In this document: positions 26,233 through 35,219 of the stretch, one piece after another
Layout: each line of letters begins with the position of its first letter
Position numbering within the stretch: position 1 is the stretch's first letter
Origin: Erwinia phyllosphaerae
GTDB taxonomy: Bacteria; Pseudomonadota; Gammaproteobacteria; Enterobacterales; Enterobacteriaceae
NCBI RefSeq assembly: GCF_019132875.1
Contig: NZ_JAHSPF010000011.1
Span: 90,177 to 154,176 of the forward strand
Length of the DNA: 64,000 bases
Direction: 5' to 3'
Translations under genes and position numbers: made by a program
Notes under the pieces: generated by a model
The model's input: only the letters and a program-made list of their open reading frames with translations
What the model was told of the DNA's origin: nothing
Databases searched by the model: none

Positions 26233-26256
26233 AAAACCTCTCCGCGAGGTTTTTTA
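26233..26256 (+). terminator. Terminator after the GntR gene
   Basis: Stem aaaacctc/gaggtttt (8 bp) with a 5-nt loop and a T-rich end, 5 bp after the GntR stop. It separates the regulator transcript from the dehydratase gene. Confidence 0.8.
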
Positions 26257-26266
26257 ATAACATAAC

Positions 26267-26284
26267 ATGTAGGACATCCTACAT
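26267..26284. promoter_or_regulatory. Perfect palindromic operator upstream of the dehydratase gene
   Basis: ATGTAGGA-CA-TCCTACAT is an 18-bp perfect dyad, 26 bp upstream of the dehydratase start. Size, symmetry and place fit an operator of the adjacent FCD-type GntR regulator. Confidence 0.75.
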
Positions 26285-26309
26285 CTTGGCGGTCAAGCCG
26301 GAGGACTTC

Positions 26310-27563
26310 ATGGATAATCTGAAAATTACCAACGTCAAAACGATTCTTACCGCGCCAGGCGGGATCGATCTGGTTGTGGTAAAAATTGAAACTAACCAGC
26401 CGGGCCTCTATGGCTTAGGCTGCGCCACTTTTACCCAGCGGGTGTTCGCCGTTGAGGCTGCGATAGAAAATTACATGAAACCTTTCCTGACAGGTAAGGA
26501 TCCGCTGAGAACTGAAGATATCTGGCAGTCGGCTGCGGTGAGCGGTTACTGGCGTAATGGCCCCGTTATGAATAACGCCCTGTCCGGAATTGATATGGCA
26601 TTGTGGGATATTAAAGGTAAGGTCGCCGGGCTACCGGTTTATCAACTTTTGGGCGGAAAATGCCGGGATGGCATCCCACTGTATCGCCACTGCGATGGAG
26701 CTGACGAAGTTGAGGTTGAAGATAACATTCGCGCTCGCATGGAAGAAGGGTATCAGTACGTACGTTGCCAGATGGGGATGTATGGGGGAGCCGGTACCGA
26801 GGATCTGAAATTGATTGCGGGAAAGCTGGCGAAAGCGCGTAATATTCAGCCAAAGGTTTCACCCCGCACAAAGACCCCGGGGATCTATTTCGATCCGGAT
26901 GCCTACGCCCGTGCAGTACCCCGATTATTTGAGCATTTACGCCATAAGCTGGGCTTCGGCGTCGAATTTATCCACGATGTCCATGAAAGGGTTACCCCTG
27001 TCGCTGCGATACAGATGGCGAAGAACCTGGAACCCTATCAGCTTTTCTTCCTTGAAGATCCGGTCGCGCCGGAAAATACCGACTGGCTGAAAATGCTGCG
27101 TCAGCAGTCCGCTACGCCGGTGGCGATGGGAGAGCTTTTCGTCAATATTAACGAGTGGAAGCCGCTGATAGATAACAAACTGATCGATTATATCCGCTGC
27201 CATGTCAGCACCATCGGCGGTATTACGCCCGCGAAAAAGCTGGCGGTATATAGCGAGCTTAACGGTGTCAGAACGGCCTGGCATGGTCCCGGAGATATTT
27301 CACCGGTGGGCGTCTGCGCCAATATGCATCTTGATATGAGCTCGCCAAATCTGGGCGTTCAGGAGTATACGCCGATGAACGATGCGCTTTGTGAAGTCTT
27401 CCCGGACTGTCCTGAGATAGAAAAAGGCTATGCCTATCTCAATGACAAACCCGGCCTGGGGATTGATATCGATGAGCGGCTGGCGGCTAAGTACCCTTGT
27501 GAAGGCGGGATCCCTTTATGGACTCTGGCACGCATTCCGGATGGTACAGCATCACGGCCATAA
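26310..27563 (+). CDS. Enolase-superfamily sugar-acid dehydratase (RspA/ManD group)
   Basis: 417-aa member of the mandelate racemase/enolase superfamily. The N-terminal capping domain (GLYGLGCATFTQR; ALSGIDMALWDIKGK) is followed by a barrel with the metal ligands Asp (FIHDVHER), Glu (FLEDPV) and Glu (MGELFVN), then HGPGD and the C-terminal loop with W. This is the pattern of the starvation-sensing RspA / D-mannonate dehydratase subgroup; many such proteins act on D-mannonate or D-gluconate, sometimes with low activity. GGAGG stands 6 nt before the ATG at 26310; a TTG at 26286 is less likely. It sits downstream of its probable regulator and palindromic operator. Exact substrate unknown. Confidence 0.86.
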   Translation: MDNLKITNVKTILTAPGGIDLVVVKIETNQPGLYGLGCATFTQRVFAVEAAIENYMKPFLTGKDPLRTEDIWQSAAVSGYWRNGPVMNNALSGIDMALWDIKGKVAGLPVYQLLGGKCRDGIPLYRHCDGADEVEVEDNIRARMEEGYQYVRCQMGMYGGAGTEDLKLIAGKLAKARNIQPKVSPRTKTPGIYFDPDAYARAVPRLFEHLRHKLGFGVEFIHDVHERVTPVAAIQMAKNLEPYQLFFLEDPVAPENTDWLKMLRQQSATPVAMGELFVNINEWKPLIDNKLIDYIRCHVSTIGGITPAKKLAVYSELNGVRTAWHGPGDISPVGVCANMHLDMSSPNLGVQEYTPMNDALCEVFPDCPEIEKGYAYLNDKPGLGIDIDERLAAKYPCEGGIPLWTLARIPDGTASRP

Positions 27564-27658
27564 TAGCTGAAGGCAACGTCATCGCTTTCAGATAGTCAGC
27601 ACGAACTGATAGATCGGGACAGCATCTGTTCAGGATGCTGCCCCGCCACCTACAGCAG

Positions 27659-27778
27659 TCAAACAACTTCTCCAGTGCCGTTTATCTGCACCACATCACC
27701 GCCAAACGCGGCATCAAGGTTTACTTCGTGACTATAACCCGCAGGGCTTCTTACGGCGGCATCTGGACAGGAATACAT
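27659..27778 (-). CDS. Possible 39-aa ORF or gene remnant downstream of the PTS operon
   Basis: The 234-bp gap between the dehydratase and the PTS IID stop contains a short minus-strand frame beginning MYSCPDAAVRSPAGYSHEV and ending INGTGEVV. Composition is protein-like, and it lies just after the PTS IID gene in the same orientation. I do not recognise it; it may be the 3' remnant of a lost catabolic gene. An inverted repeat cagcatc/gatgctg lies at 27620-27640. Confidence 0.3.
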   Translation of the reverse strand: MYSCPDAAVRSPAGYSHEVNLDAAFGGDVVQINGTGEVV

Positions 27779-27797
27779 CCGTAAGAGAGAAAATGGA

Positions 27798-28616
27798 TTA
27801 GCCCTGAAACACGCCGGTGGCCACGCCAAGAGCGGCCAAAACCAACAGTATGGCCATCGCTTTTACCGGCGAAACCCCTCGTTTTGCCATCACATACCAT
27901 GTGCCAAGCACTATGCCAAGGGGTAACAGCTGCGGGAAGATGCCGTCCAGCATTTGCTGAAGATGAATATTCACCCCGTCTTTGGTAATGAACTCCAGCC
28001 CGGAGCTGAGCTTAACGTAGCTTGCCGCGACGCCGCCCATCACGAATACACCCAGCAGCGACAACGCTTCACGCAGGCGAGCCGACTTGCTGCTCACCAG
28101 CATCTCGACCGATCCGGATCCCATTTTGTAACCTTTCAAAAACAGGAACCAGGAGCCGGGCAGGATAATGCCCAGCCAGGCGACGGTGTAGAACAGTGGC
28201 CCAAGAATATTACCGCCAGCCGCCAGCGCCATACCGATGCTCAACAATATCGGCATTAGCATTCCGGGGATCATCGAATCCCCGATCCCTGCAATGGGCC
28301 CCATCAGGCCGACTTTTAGCGTGTTGATCGTTTCACCGTCAATCGGTTCGCCATTAGCCTTTTTCTCTTCCAGTCCCAGGGCCATGCCGTTGACGATAGC
28401 GCCGATCTGCGGTTCCGTATTGTAGAACGAAGCGTGGCGGCGCAGCATTTCCATGCGCTTTGTGACGTCCGGATAGAGCTTTTTCGCCACCGGCAGCATG
28501 CTGAGGCAAAAGCCAAAGGATGCCATACGCTCAAAACTCATTGATGACAGGCAGTGCATCATCCAGGCTCGCCAGCAGCGGCGTAGATCTTTACGGGTTA
28601 GTCTCCTTTCTTCCAT
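27798..28616 (-). CDS. Mannose-family PTS component IID
   Basis: 272-aa membrane subunit of a mannose/fructose/sorbose-type phosphotransferase. The IID pattern is clear: RKDLRRCWRAWMMHCLSSMSFERM start, FYNTEPQIGAIVNGMALGLEE, LMGPIAGIGDSMIPGMLMPI and a C-terminal transmembrane helix. Its ATG overlaps the IIC stop by 1 bp (TGATG). With IIC it forms the sugar channel in the inner membrane. Confidence 0.94.
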   Translation of the reverse strand: MEERRLTRKDLRRCWRAWMMHCLSSMSFERMASFGFCLSMLPVAKKLYPDVTKRMEMLRRHASFYNTEPQIGAIVNGMALGLEEKKANGEPIDGETINTLKVGLMGPIAGIGDSMIPGMLMPILLSIGMALAAGGNILGPLFYTVAWLGIILPGSWFLFLKGYKMGSGSVEMLVSSKSARLREALSLLGVFVMGGVAASYVKLSSGLEFITKDGVNIHLQQMLDGIFPQLLPLGIVLGTWYVMAKRGVSPVKAMAILLVLAALGVATGVFQG

Positions 28617-29413
28617 CAGAATTCATCCTCATCAGCAGCGAGCGGTTTTGCCCCTGCGGTCGTCGCAGGTTCCGGCTTATAGGTGTAATGGATCAGCGCC
28701 AGCAGTGAGCCAACAATGACCAGCGCAACCATATTGAGTTTTAGAAAAACGATGCAGATGAAACCCACGAGAAAATAGATCAGCATGCTGTAGTTTTTAA
28801 TAATTTGCTTGAGCAGGATCGCGATCCCTACGGCGGGAAGAATACCGCCCAGCACGTTCATGGTTGACAGCACCACCTGCGGGAGGCTGTCCATCACGCC
28901 GCTGATATACTGCGCGCCAAAATAGACGCCGGTAAAGGTAGGAACAAAGCGCAGAAGGAAGTTAGTGACCTGCGGCCAGATAGCGCTATTAAGGTAAAGG
29001 CTACGCACGTCACCTTGTTCCAGCGCAACGTCGGCACGATGGTTCCAGAAGGAGTTCAGCACCATCATCGCGTTGAATAAAATGGTGCCGGCAATACCTA
29101 TGGTTGCCGCCAGCGCCACCGCCACTTCTGGTCCTTTGCCCGACAGAATACCCAGTGCGATTGCCGGATAGGCAACAAAGTTCAGATCCGCAGGCATAGA
29201 GCCGCCGGGCGTCACCATGGCGATATAGACCGCCTGAACCGCCACCCCAATGATTATCCCGGTTTTCAGGTCGCCCAGAATAAGCCCGACCAGCATTCCG
29301 GAAACCAGCGGTCGGGTGATCAGATACCAGCCGCCGGTTACGCCCAGAAGCCAGGGGCTGCTAAGCGCCCCCAGATAACAAAGAAGGCCAATTAAAGCCG
29401 CTTCAATAATCAT
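28616..29413 (-). CDS. Mannose-family PTS component IIC
   Basis: 265-aa integral membrane protein with about eight hydrophobic helices and IIC motifs: GDLKTGIIIGVAVQAVYI, then GGSMPADLNFVAYPAIALGI. It forms the translocation pathway with IID. It follows the IIB gene by 11 bp. The sugar cannot be named from sequence; the associated isomerase genes point to a mannose-type or amino-sugar-like substrate. Confidence 0.94.
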   Translation of the reverse strand: MIIEAALIGLLCYLGALSSPWLLGVTGGWYLITRPLVSGMLVGLILGDLKTGIIIGVAVQAVYIAMVTPGGSMPADLNFVAYPAIALGILSGKGPEVAVALAATIGIAGTILFNAMMVLNSFWNHRADVALEQGDVRSLYLNSAIWPQVTNFLLRFVPTFTGVYFGAQYISGVMDSLPQVVLSTMNVLGGILPAVGIAILLKQIIKNYSMLIYFLVGFICIVFLKLNMVALVIVGSLLALIHYTYKPEPATTAGAKPLAADEDEF

Positions 29414-29424
29414 CTTTCACTCCC

Positions 29425-29919
29425 TTATTTCAGCTTCTGACGGGCATCCTGCCAGCTATAGCTACTGGCATCCGGAACCAGGCGGAATTCTACCCGGTGC
29501 CCGCGCTGTACCAGCCAGTCGAAAGCGGCAATTTCCTGAGCGTTGACCGACTGATTGGGGCCAATGGTGATGGTATCGGCGCGTGAACTCATTGGCCCTA
29601 CGTTGATTTTACCGCTGGCGTTTTTCAGGTCGATCCCGGTTTCTTCAATACGTTGTAGCGTGACGGGGGACTTGCAAATCACAAAGTAACGCTTCTCGCT
29701 GGCGATGATTTTCGGCAGTTTTTCAATGGCCGTTGCGACGTCGAACAGCCAGACTTTGGTATCCTGAATCGCACCTTTCATCACTGATGAGAGCAGGGGA
29801 TCGGCTGCGACGGCGTCATCAATGGCGATAATCCCTTCGCAGGGTAACTCTTTAGCCCAGCGCGTCACGAGTTGCCCGTGGATAACCCGATCGTCGATGC
29901 GAACAAAAGAAATACTCAT
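29425..29919 (-). CDS. Mannose-family PTS component IIB
   Basis: 164-aa cytosolic IIB domain. The phosphorylated His14 lies in the standard motif RIDDRVIHGQLVTRW. It passes phosphate from IIA to the incoming sugar. A good purine-rich site (AGGAGGAAATAAC) precedes the ATG. The gene is 12 bp from IIA and 11 bp from IIC. Confidence 0.95.
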   Translation of the reverse strand: MSISFVRIDDRVIHGQLVTRWAKELPCEGIIAIDDAVAADPLLSSVMKGAIQDTKVWLFDVATAIEKLPKIIASEKRYFVICKSPVTLQRIEETGIDLKNASGKINVGPMSSRADTITIGPNQSVNAQEIAAFDWLVQRGHRVEFRLVPDASSYSWQDARQKLK

Positions 29920-29931
29920 CGTTATTTCCTC

Positions 29932-30360
29932 CTAAAAATCAGATGACTGGACAGAGAGAACGGGGGCTGCCTTCGTCAGGGTTGGCACGGTCAGTTCCAG
30001 CAGTTTTGCCGCCGCATCGTGAACGTCCGTCAGGTGGTTGACCTCTTCGGTTTGTAGCAGCATGGGGATATTGACGCCCGCCAGCACGGCGACGGGGGGC
30101 GTCATCTGCGGGGAGAAGGCATGCTGGCAGGCGACGTTCCACGGCGTACCGCTTTGCAGATCGCACAAAACCACCACGCCGTCGGCATTCTGGCCAGCGC
30201 TGGCCAGCGCCTTAGTGAAATCCTGCCTGAATCCTTCAATACCCGCCTGTTCGCTAAGCGTCACTACGGAAACATGCGGCAATTCGCCATACACCATCTG
30301 GCCACTGGCGAGCAGCGCCTCAGCCAGAGGGCCGTGGGTGGCAATAATAAAGGCGATCAT
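29932..30360 (-). CDS. Mannose-family PTS component IIA
   Basis: 142-aa EIIA-Man domain, first gene of the PTS operon. The active His9 lies in FIIATHGPLAEAL; DLQSGTPWNVA is the second family motif. It takes phosphate from HPr-P. It stands alone rather than fused to IIB as in ManX. A LacI-type palindrome lies about 220 bp upstream. Confidence 0.94.
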   Translation of the reverse strand: MIAFIIATHGPLAEALLASGQMVYGELPHVSVVTLSEQAGIEGFRQDFTKALASAGQNADGVVVLCDLQSGTPWNVACQHAFSPQMTPPVAVLAGVNIPMLLQTEEVNHLTDVHDAAAKLLELTVPTLTKAAPVLSVQSSDF

Positions 30361-30705
30361 AAGCTTCCTCTCTTACTCAGGCTTTTAGCGTGGCGCGCCG
30401 CTGCCCGAGGCTTCTTGCTGATAGTGAAATGTATGGCGGGAATAATAAACTTCCCGGCGCAGCGGAGGGGGCAAGAGGCAAAAGCGTTGTCCGGGTGTTT
30501 ATATTCCTGACCCATAATGTCAGAGCGTTTATGGTGAGTTATTCGCATGTTCTGTCTCCGTGTTAGCTGAATTTAGATTAATCGATTAATATTATTTAAT
30601 TCATGTTGTTAAAGTGATTAACCCCGCAAAATCCATAAGTTGAGTTTTGTTATCTCTTATAAAAATCTTTTAACAGGCGGTTTTTAAATAAAAAAGGTTA
30701 TTCGA
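30361..30705. promoter_or_regulatory. PTS operon upstream region with LacI-type operators
   Basis: About 345 bp without a supported gene. It carries the perfect palindrome ATTAATCGATTAAT at 30577-30590 and the near-match TTATTCGATTAA at 30698-30709, which overlaps the stop codon of the epimerase gene. Both have the central CG of LacI-family operators. AT-rich promoter sequence lies between; no promoter can be fixed with certainty. Confidence 0.6.
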
Positions 30706-31836
30706 TTAACTTAGCTTGTAACAATTTTGCATCAGGTTGTCGATTTCACGGCAAGCCACATAGAGGTGATAGAGCGTCGAAGCCGGTGAAGCCTGCGCCA
30801 GACGCCTGCCGCTGGCATCGATTTCATCACAATAAGGACGGCTGTTCTCTCCGTTGACATACTGCGCCATCATCAATGCAGCATGCCGATCCAGCCTGCG
30901 GTAAGCAGCGTCTTCCTGCTGTGTCTCACAGGCCACAACGTCGGCCTTCAGGCGTTCGGTCTGGCACCACAGGCGGCTCCCCTCACGGTACGGCGTCTGG
31001 TCATGGTAAACCTCATTCGTCACCGCCAGGGTACGCGGGTTCTCGCCTGCCTGTATAGCAAAGCGCTGCAACGCATCGCGCCAGAAGAGGGTATCCACAC
31101 CGGAAAGCTTCTGATACTCGTAAAGCAGCCACGTCCATTCATGGTGATGGCCCGGGTCAACATGCGGCGATTCAGGGGCATCGGCCTGCCAGCCGGGTGA
31201 GAAGAACTCAACCAGGCAACGCCGTTCATGATGAAATAAGCGATCGGTAAACAGGTTAAACAGGCGATGCGCCTCCTGCTGCCAGCATGGTTCCCCGGTG
31301 TGACGCCACCAGGCAAGCATGGCTTCAAAAAGATGCATGTTGGGGTTCTGACTCAGCATCGCCGGGCGTCGGGTATTGATGGCATATCCTCCTTCCGCCA
31401 GGGCCAGATTGGTCTGCATCCAGTCATATAGCGCCATGGCACGCTGATGAAACTGCGCTTCGCCGGTCAGGGCATACAGTTCGCTATAGGCCAGCAGGGC
31501 AAATGCCTGCTCGTAGGCATTAGTTTGATGAGCGAGTGGCGTGTTTCCGTCGGCAAACAAAAATGCTCCCTGAGCATTGGTGAAATGACTGAGGCCGCGA
31601 TTTGCTACGGCATCCAGCGTTTGGCGTGCATCCAGCCAGCCCGTTCTCGTGGCATGGGCGTAGACATATAGCTGGCGTGTCTGTACCCGGCTGCGCGTCA
31701 GCGAACCTTCATCCGGTAACGTTTCGCGGAAACAAACGGCTCCGTCCGGCAGCGTTTTGACACCTTGCTGTAAAAATAGCGGTAGCGCGCTGTTTTTTAT
31801 CCACGAAACAAACTGTTGAGCATGCGTCATCATCAT
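30706..31836 (-). CDS. AGE-family sugar isomerase/epimerase
   Basis: 376-aa protein with the (alpha/alpha)6-barrel pattern of N-acylglucosamine 2-epimerases and D-mannose isomerases (YihS type): RVQTRQLYVYAHA, AYEQAFALLAYSELY, NPNMHLFEAMLAWW, the catalytic-site motif VDPGHHHEWTWLLYEY and a final ASTLYHLYVACREI. It likely interconverts mannose-type aldoses and ketoses, or a related sugar. It begins with an ATGA overlap on the isomerase gene upstream, so the two are coupled. The substrate is not determined by sequence alone. Confidence 0.87.
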   Translation of the reverse strand: MMMTHAQQFVSWIKNSALPLFLQQGVKTLPDGAVCFRETLPDEGSLTRSRVQTRQLYVYAHATRTGWLDARQTLDAVANRGLSHFTNAQGAFLFADGNTPLAHQTNAYEQAFALLAYSELYALTGEAQFHQRAMALYDWMQTNLALAEGGYAINTRRPAMLSQNPNMHLFEAMLAWWRHTGEPCWQQEAHRLFNLFTDRLFHHERRCLVEFFSPGWQADAPESPHVDPGHHHEWTWLLYEYQKLSGVDTLFWRDALQRFAIQAGENPRTLAVTNEVYHDQTPYREGSRLWCQTERLKADVVACETQQEDAAYRRLDRHAALMMAQYVNGENSRPYCDEIDASGRRLAQASPASTLYHLYVACREIDNLMQNCYKLS

Positions 31837-33587
31837 GCCTGCTCCGCCTGACGGACACTGGCAACAATCACGCCAGTCTCATGTTGGTGCAGAGCACGCA
31901 AGCGATACTCGCCTGACGCTGCCGGTATAATCACGGTTTCGGCGTAGTGGACAGTAAAGGACTCAAACTGGTTAGCAGGACTTTCAATCAGTACGGCCTG
32001 GCCCTCGACCAGATTTAACATCTGGAATTCGCCGCCGGTATTTAGCGTTACCGCACCGTTAATCCAGTAACGACGGGTCTCAATAAATTCCAGCTCATGC
32101 AGCCCTGTGCGCTCGCTGCGCCATTCTGCATGTTCTTCCAGCGGCGTAATGACATTGACCAGTTCACGACGGCACCACTCGGTGTCTCGTTCTTCGCGCA
32201 TTACCTTTTTGCCGTGGTTGAGGTGCACCGGGCGTGGCTTGCCGTCCAGTCCCAGACGGCCCCAGTCCCACAATTTAAAGGTGAAAATATAGGGCGTCGC
32301 GGAGATTTCCAGAATCATTGCGTTGCTGCCCGAGCAGTGTACGGTGCCGGAAGGGATCAGCAGATGATCGTGCTTCTTTACCGGGAACTGGTTGACGTAT
32401 TTTTCAGCATCGAAAGTGCCGGTTTGCTGTGCTTCTTCCAGCGCCGTAACTAACTCTTCCTGTTTTACTCCCGTCCGCAATCCCAGCCACACGCTGGCAT
32501 CGCTGCCCGCATCAAGGATGTAATAACTCTCATCCTGGGTATAGTGCATGCCGAAATTTTGCTGGATATAGTCGGTGGAAGGATGCACCTGCAGGCTGAG
32601 GTTGCCGCCCGACATGGTGTCGAGGAAGTCAAAGCGAATCGGGAACTCTGCGCCAAAGCGTGCATAGTTGCGTTGGCCGAGCAGCGCTTCCGGGCGCGCC
32701 AGCACCAGATTGATGGCGGGCATGGTGATGGCTGTCGCAGCAAATTTTAGCGTCAGGCTGTTCTCTTCCGGTACGCCATCAAAGCACCATGCGTAGTTTT
32801 TTTCGCCCGGCGGTAAATCACAGACCTCTTCCATCCACTTTCCTCCCCAGACACCGGGATCGAAAAACGGATTGAGGCGGAAAGGGGTTTTAAGGCAAGC
32901 ATCCAGACCGGCGTGAAAGGCGGCGTTATCGATCATTGCCGCCGGCTGCGCCAGGACATCAAGGTAAAAATCAAAGCGTGTGAACAGCTCGCGCTTATGA
33001 CGATCGGCAACCCGCCACTCCCAGAAGAAGCCACGCTTATATTTTCTCAGAATGTCTTCATCTGGATTTTCTGCCTGCCAGTTGCTACTGCCGGCCCGCC
33101 AGTCGAGCTGTCGCTGCCAGCGCGGGTAGTCGGCATAAATCAGGACATCACCTTCAACCAGCAGTGCCGCGCCAGTGCCCATCACTACGCGTAACCCCTT
33201 CGTTGCCGCAACGCTATTCTTCATCTTTTCCGACGTGCCAGGGAGTAGATAATCTGCCAGCTTCGCGCAGCTCATCACGCCAAAAACGCGATCGTCGGTC
33301 AGCGTATCTGCCAGACGGGCTTCCAGTTCGGCCCCTTGCATAAAGCAGCTATCGGCATCAAACCAGCTGGCATTGCGGAACACCGCTGTGGCACCCAATG
33401 CGGATTTGATAGCGGAAAGGCTAACGCCGGGATAACAATCGATGACGACGATTGCATTCTCACGAGCCGACAGTTTTTTAATGATTTGTTCTGCGACAGG
33501 CTGCCACCCCTGATAAGCGCTATTCACGCCATTTACCTTTACGGCCGGAAACTTGTCGTAGTTAACGGGATGTTTCAGATAACCCAT
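31833..33587 (-). CDS. Class I mannose-6-phosphate isomerase with extra N-terminal domain
   Basis: 584 aa. Residues from about 230 hold a cupin-type class I phosphomannose isomerase: WGGKWMEEV, then LSLQVHPSTDYIQ (zinc His), DESYYIL and LIPSGTVHCSG (zinc His). The N-terminal 1-200 looks like a nucleoside-kinase-like fold (AIVVIDCYPGVSLSAIKSAL; LLVEGDVLIYADYPRWQRQ), but the P-loop glycine-lysine motif is missing, so kinase activity is unlikely. E. coli ManA has 391 residues. It overlaps the epimerase gene by 4 bp. A LacI-type site TTAAACGATTAA stands 16 bp upstream of the start. Confidence 0.85.
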   Translation of the reverse strand: MGYLKHPVNYDKFPAVKVNGVNSAYQGWQPVAEQIIKKLSARENAIVVIDCYPGVSLSAIKSALGATAVFRNASWFDADSCFMQGAELEARLADTLTDDRVFGVMSCAKLADYLLPGTSEKMKNSVAATKGLRVVMGTGAALLVEGDVLIYADYPRWQRQLDWRAGSSNWQAENPDEDILRKYKRGFFWEWRVADRHKRELFTRFDFYLDVLAQPAAMIDNAAFHAGLDACLKTPFRLNPFFDPGVWGGKWMEEVCDLPPGEKNYAWCFDGVPEENSLTLKFAATAITMPAINLVLARPEALLGQRNYARFGAEFPIRFDFLDTMSGGNLSLQVHPSTDYIQQNFGMHYTQDESYYILDAGSDASVWLGLRTGVKQEELVTALEEAQQTGTFDAEKYVNQFPVKKHDHLLIPSGTVHCSGSNAMILEISATPYIFTFKLWDWGRLGLDGKPRPVHLNHGKKVMREERDTEWCRRELVNVITPLEEHAEWRSERTGLHELEFIETRRYWINGAVTLNTGGEFQMLNLVEGQAVLIESPANQFESFTVHYAETVIIPAASGEYRLRALHQHETGVIVASVRQAEQA

Positions 33588-34202
33588 AGTCCGCCTCTTT
33601 AGTTAAACGATTAACCTTTAATTGGTGAGGAGTCTAAACTAAAATAAATTCTTTAAACAGAGGCTGAATTTAGGGTGAATTAAATATCTTTTTGATTTTA
33701 AATTGTTTTAATAAAAAGGGCGGTGCCAGCAATAACGTAATTCGTGATCGTGGTCAGAACTTTAATTGAGGATGTTCGACAGTAAAAAGGTAAATCGAAT
33801 AATCTTGTTTCCTTTTATTCCGGATTTTACAGAGTAGAACCAGCAGCGAGCCATTTTACGACCGGTACAGCAGCCAGCGTTTTAGCAAACCAGGGTTCTG
33901 TGACCGTGACTTCGGCTAACGAGGGGGACCTGCCTGAGTACGTAGTATGAAGCACATTCACGCCGCGCCGTGGACGAAAGTTGACGAGCGAGATTGAATC
34001 GTGGAGGGCGATTTGAGTGCGGACATACGTACAAAACATTCTTGACGACATTTTCCCGCATTGTTACCGTTGCCCGCGGTCCCGGGAGCGTGTTTTCTAC
34101 TGACCCGATATCGTCAGTCAGTGGTCAGGGCCATGCTTGTTACTCTTGCGGTTGCGGGCGTCGGCGCGTTTACAGGCATCTTTTAGTGGAGTGTGATAAA
34201 GC
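33588..34202. promoter_or_regulatory. Control region between isomerase operon and LacI gene
   Basis: About 615 bp without a supported gene. LacI-type sites are TTAAACGATTAA at 33603-33614 and a weaker TAAATCGAATAA at 33791-33802. From about 33840 to 34160 the sequence is less AT-rich and holds short open frames, such as a plus-strand frame ending NEGDLPEYVV at 33950, which I do not recognise and which may be remnants of a lost gene. Confidence 0.5.
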
Positions 34203-35219
34203 ATGACAAAACGTGCGACGGTCGTCGATGTTGCAGCACTGGCTAACGTTTCGGTGGCCACAGTATCGAACGTTATCAGTAACCGGGCGGGCAAAGTCTC
34301 AGCAAAAACCCGCCAGCGCGTCCTTGATGCAATTAACACGCTTAACTATACCTATAACGAAACGGCCGCCACGCTCAGAAGTAACAAGTCCAATATCATT
34401 GGGCTTGTTATTCATGATTTGAGTAATCCGTATTACACCGAGCTGCTCGCCAGAGTTAACCGCAAGCTGGCGAAAAAAGGGTATGCCACCATTCTGGCCT
34501 GTTCGGATGAAAGTCTTGAAAGCCAGCAGGAGTATCTGCATCTGATGCAGCGCCACAATGCGCTTGCCGTGCTGTTGTGTCCGACCTGGGATACAACGCG
34601 TGAGCACCTTGAGGCCTGGCGTAATCTCACACCAACCGTCACCTTCCTGCGCCCAACCGGCAGTCACGACAGCGATTTTATTGGTATTGATAACTACCAG
34701 GCTGCTTACGATATTACCCATCGTTTAATCCAGGATGGCCATAAAAATATTGCCTTTATGGGGGGAAGCCAGAATTCGCGTCTGCGGCGGCAACGCCTGC
34801 AGGGCTGGAAGGATGCTCATGAAGACTGTGGGCTGGACTGGCATGAATCTCGCGCGGTTTACTGCGCTTCAAGCATCAGCGCCGGGAGCAAGGCTACCTT
34901 AGCGCTGTTTAACGCTGACGAAGCCATAACAGCATTCGTTTGCTATCAGGACGTGGTCGCCTTTGGTGCCATGAATGCGCTGCAGTATCTGGGTAAAAAG
35001 CCGGGCGAAGAGATTGCGGTAACGGGTTTTGATGGTCTGAGCGACGCAGAGGGATGGCTGCCTTCACTGACCACGGCAGAGGTCCAGATCGATTTGCTCG
35101 CTGATAATATCGTGGAGCGCCTGCTTAACAGGTTACAGAAGCCGGATGAACCTGCCAGCGCAACGCTTTTACATGCACAGATTCACTGGCGGAATTCATC
35201 GAATTTTAGAAAGGATTGA
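34203..35219 (+). CDS. LacI-family regulator of the mannose-type PTS region
   Basis: 338-aa repressor: N-terminal helix-turn-helix and hinge (TVVDVAALANVSVATVSNVISNRAGKVSAKTRQRVLDAINTLNY... in the usual order, residues 4-60) and a periplasmic-binding-protein-like core (NIIGLVIHDLSNPYYTELL; GIDNYQAAYDITHRLIQDGHKNIAF; VTGFDGL). GGAG lies about 12 nt before the ATG. It diverges from the isomerase-epimerase operon, and LacI-type palindromes occur upstream of both that operon and the PTS operon, so it probably controls the whole set. Confidence 0.9.
   Translation: MTKRATVVDVAALANVSVATVSNVISNRAGKVSAKTRQRVLDAINTLNYTYNETAATLRSNKSNIIGLVIHDLSNPYYTELLARVNRKLAKKGYATILACSDESLESQQEYLHLMQRHNALAVLLCPTWDTTREHLEAWRNLTPTVTFLRPTGSHDSDFIGIDNYQAAYDITHRLIQDGHKNIAFMGGSQNSRLRRQRLQGWKDAHEDCGLDWHESRAVYCASSISAGSKATLALFNADEAITAFVCYQDVVAFGAMNALQYLGKKPGEEIAVTGFDGLSDAEGWLPSLTTAEVQIDLLADNIVERLLNRLQKPDEPASATLLHAQIHWRNSSNFRKD

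Noticed and set aside
33827..34051. 74-aa minus-strand frame upstream of the LacI gene
   Set aside because: No ribosome site, no recognisable motif, and composition not clearly protein-like. Kept only as a note in the intergenic description.
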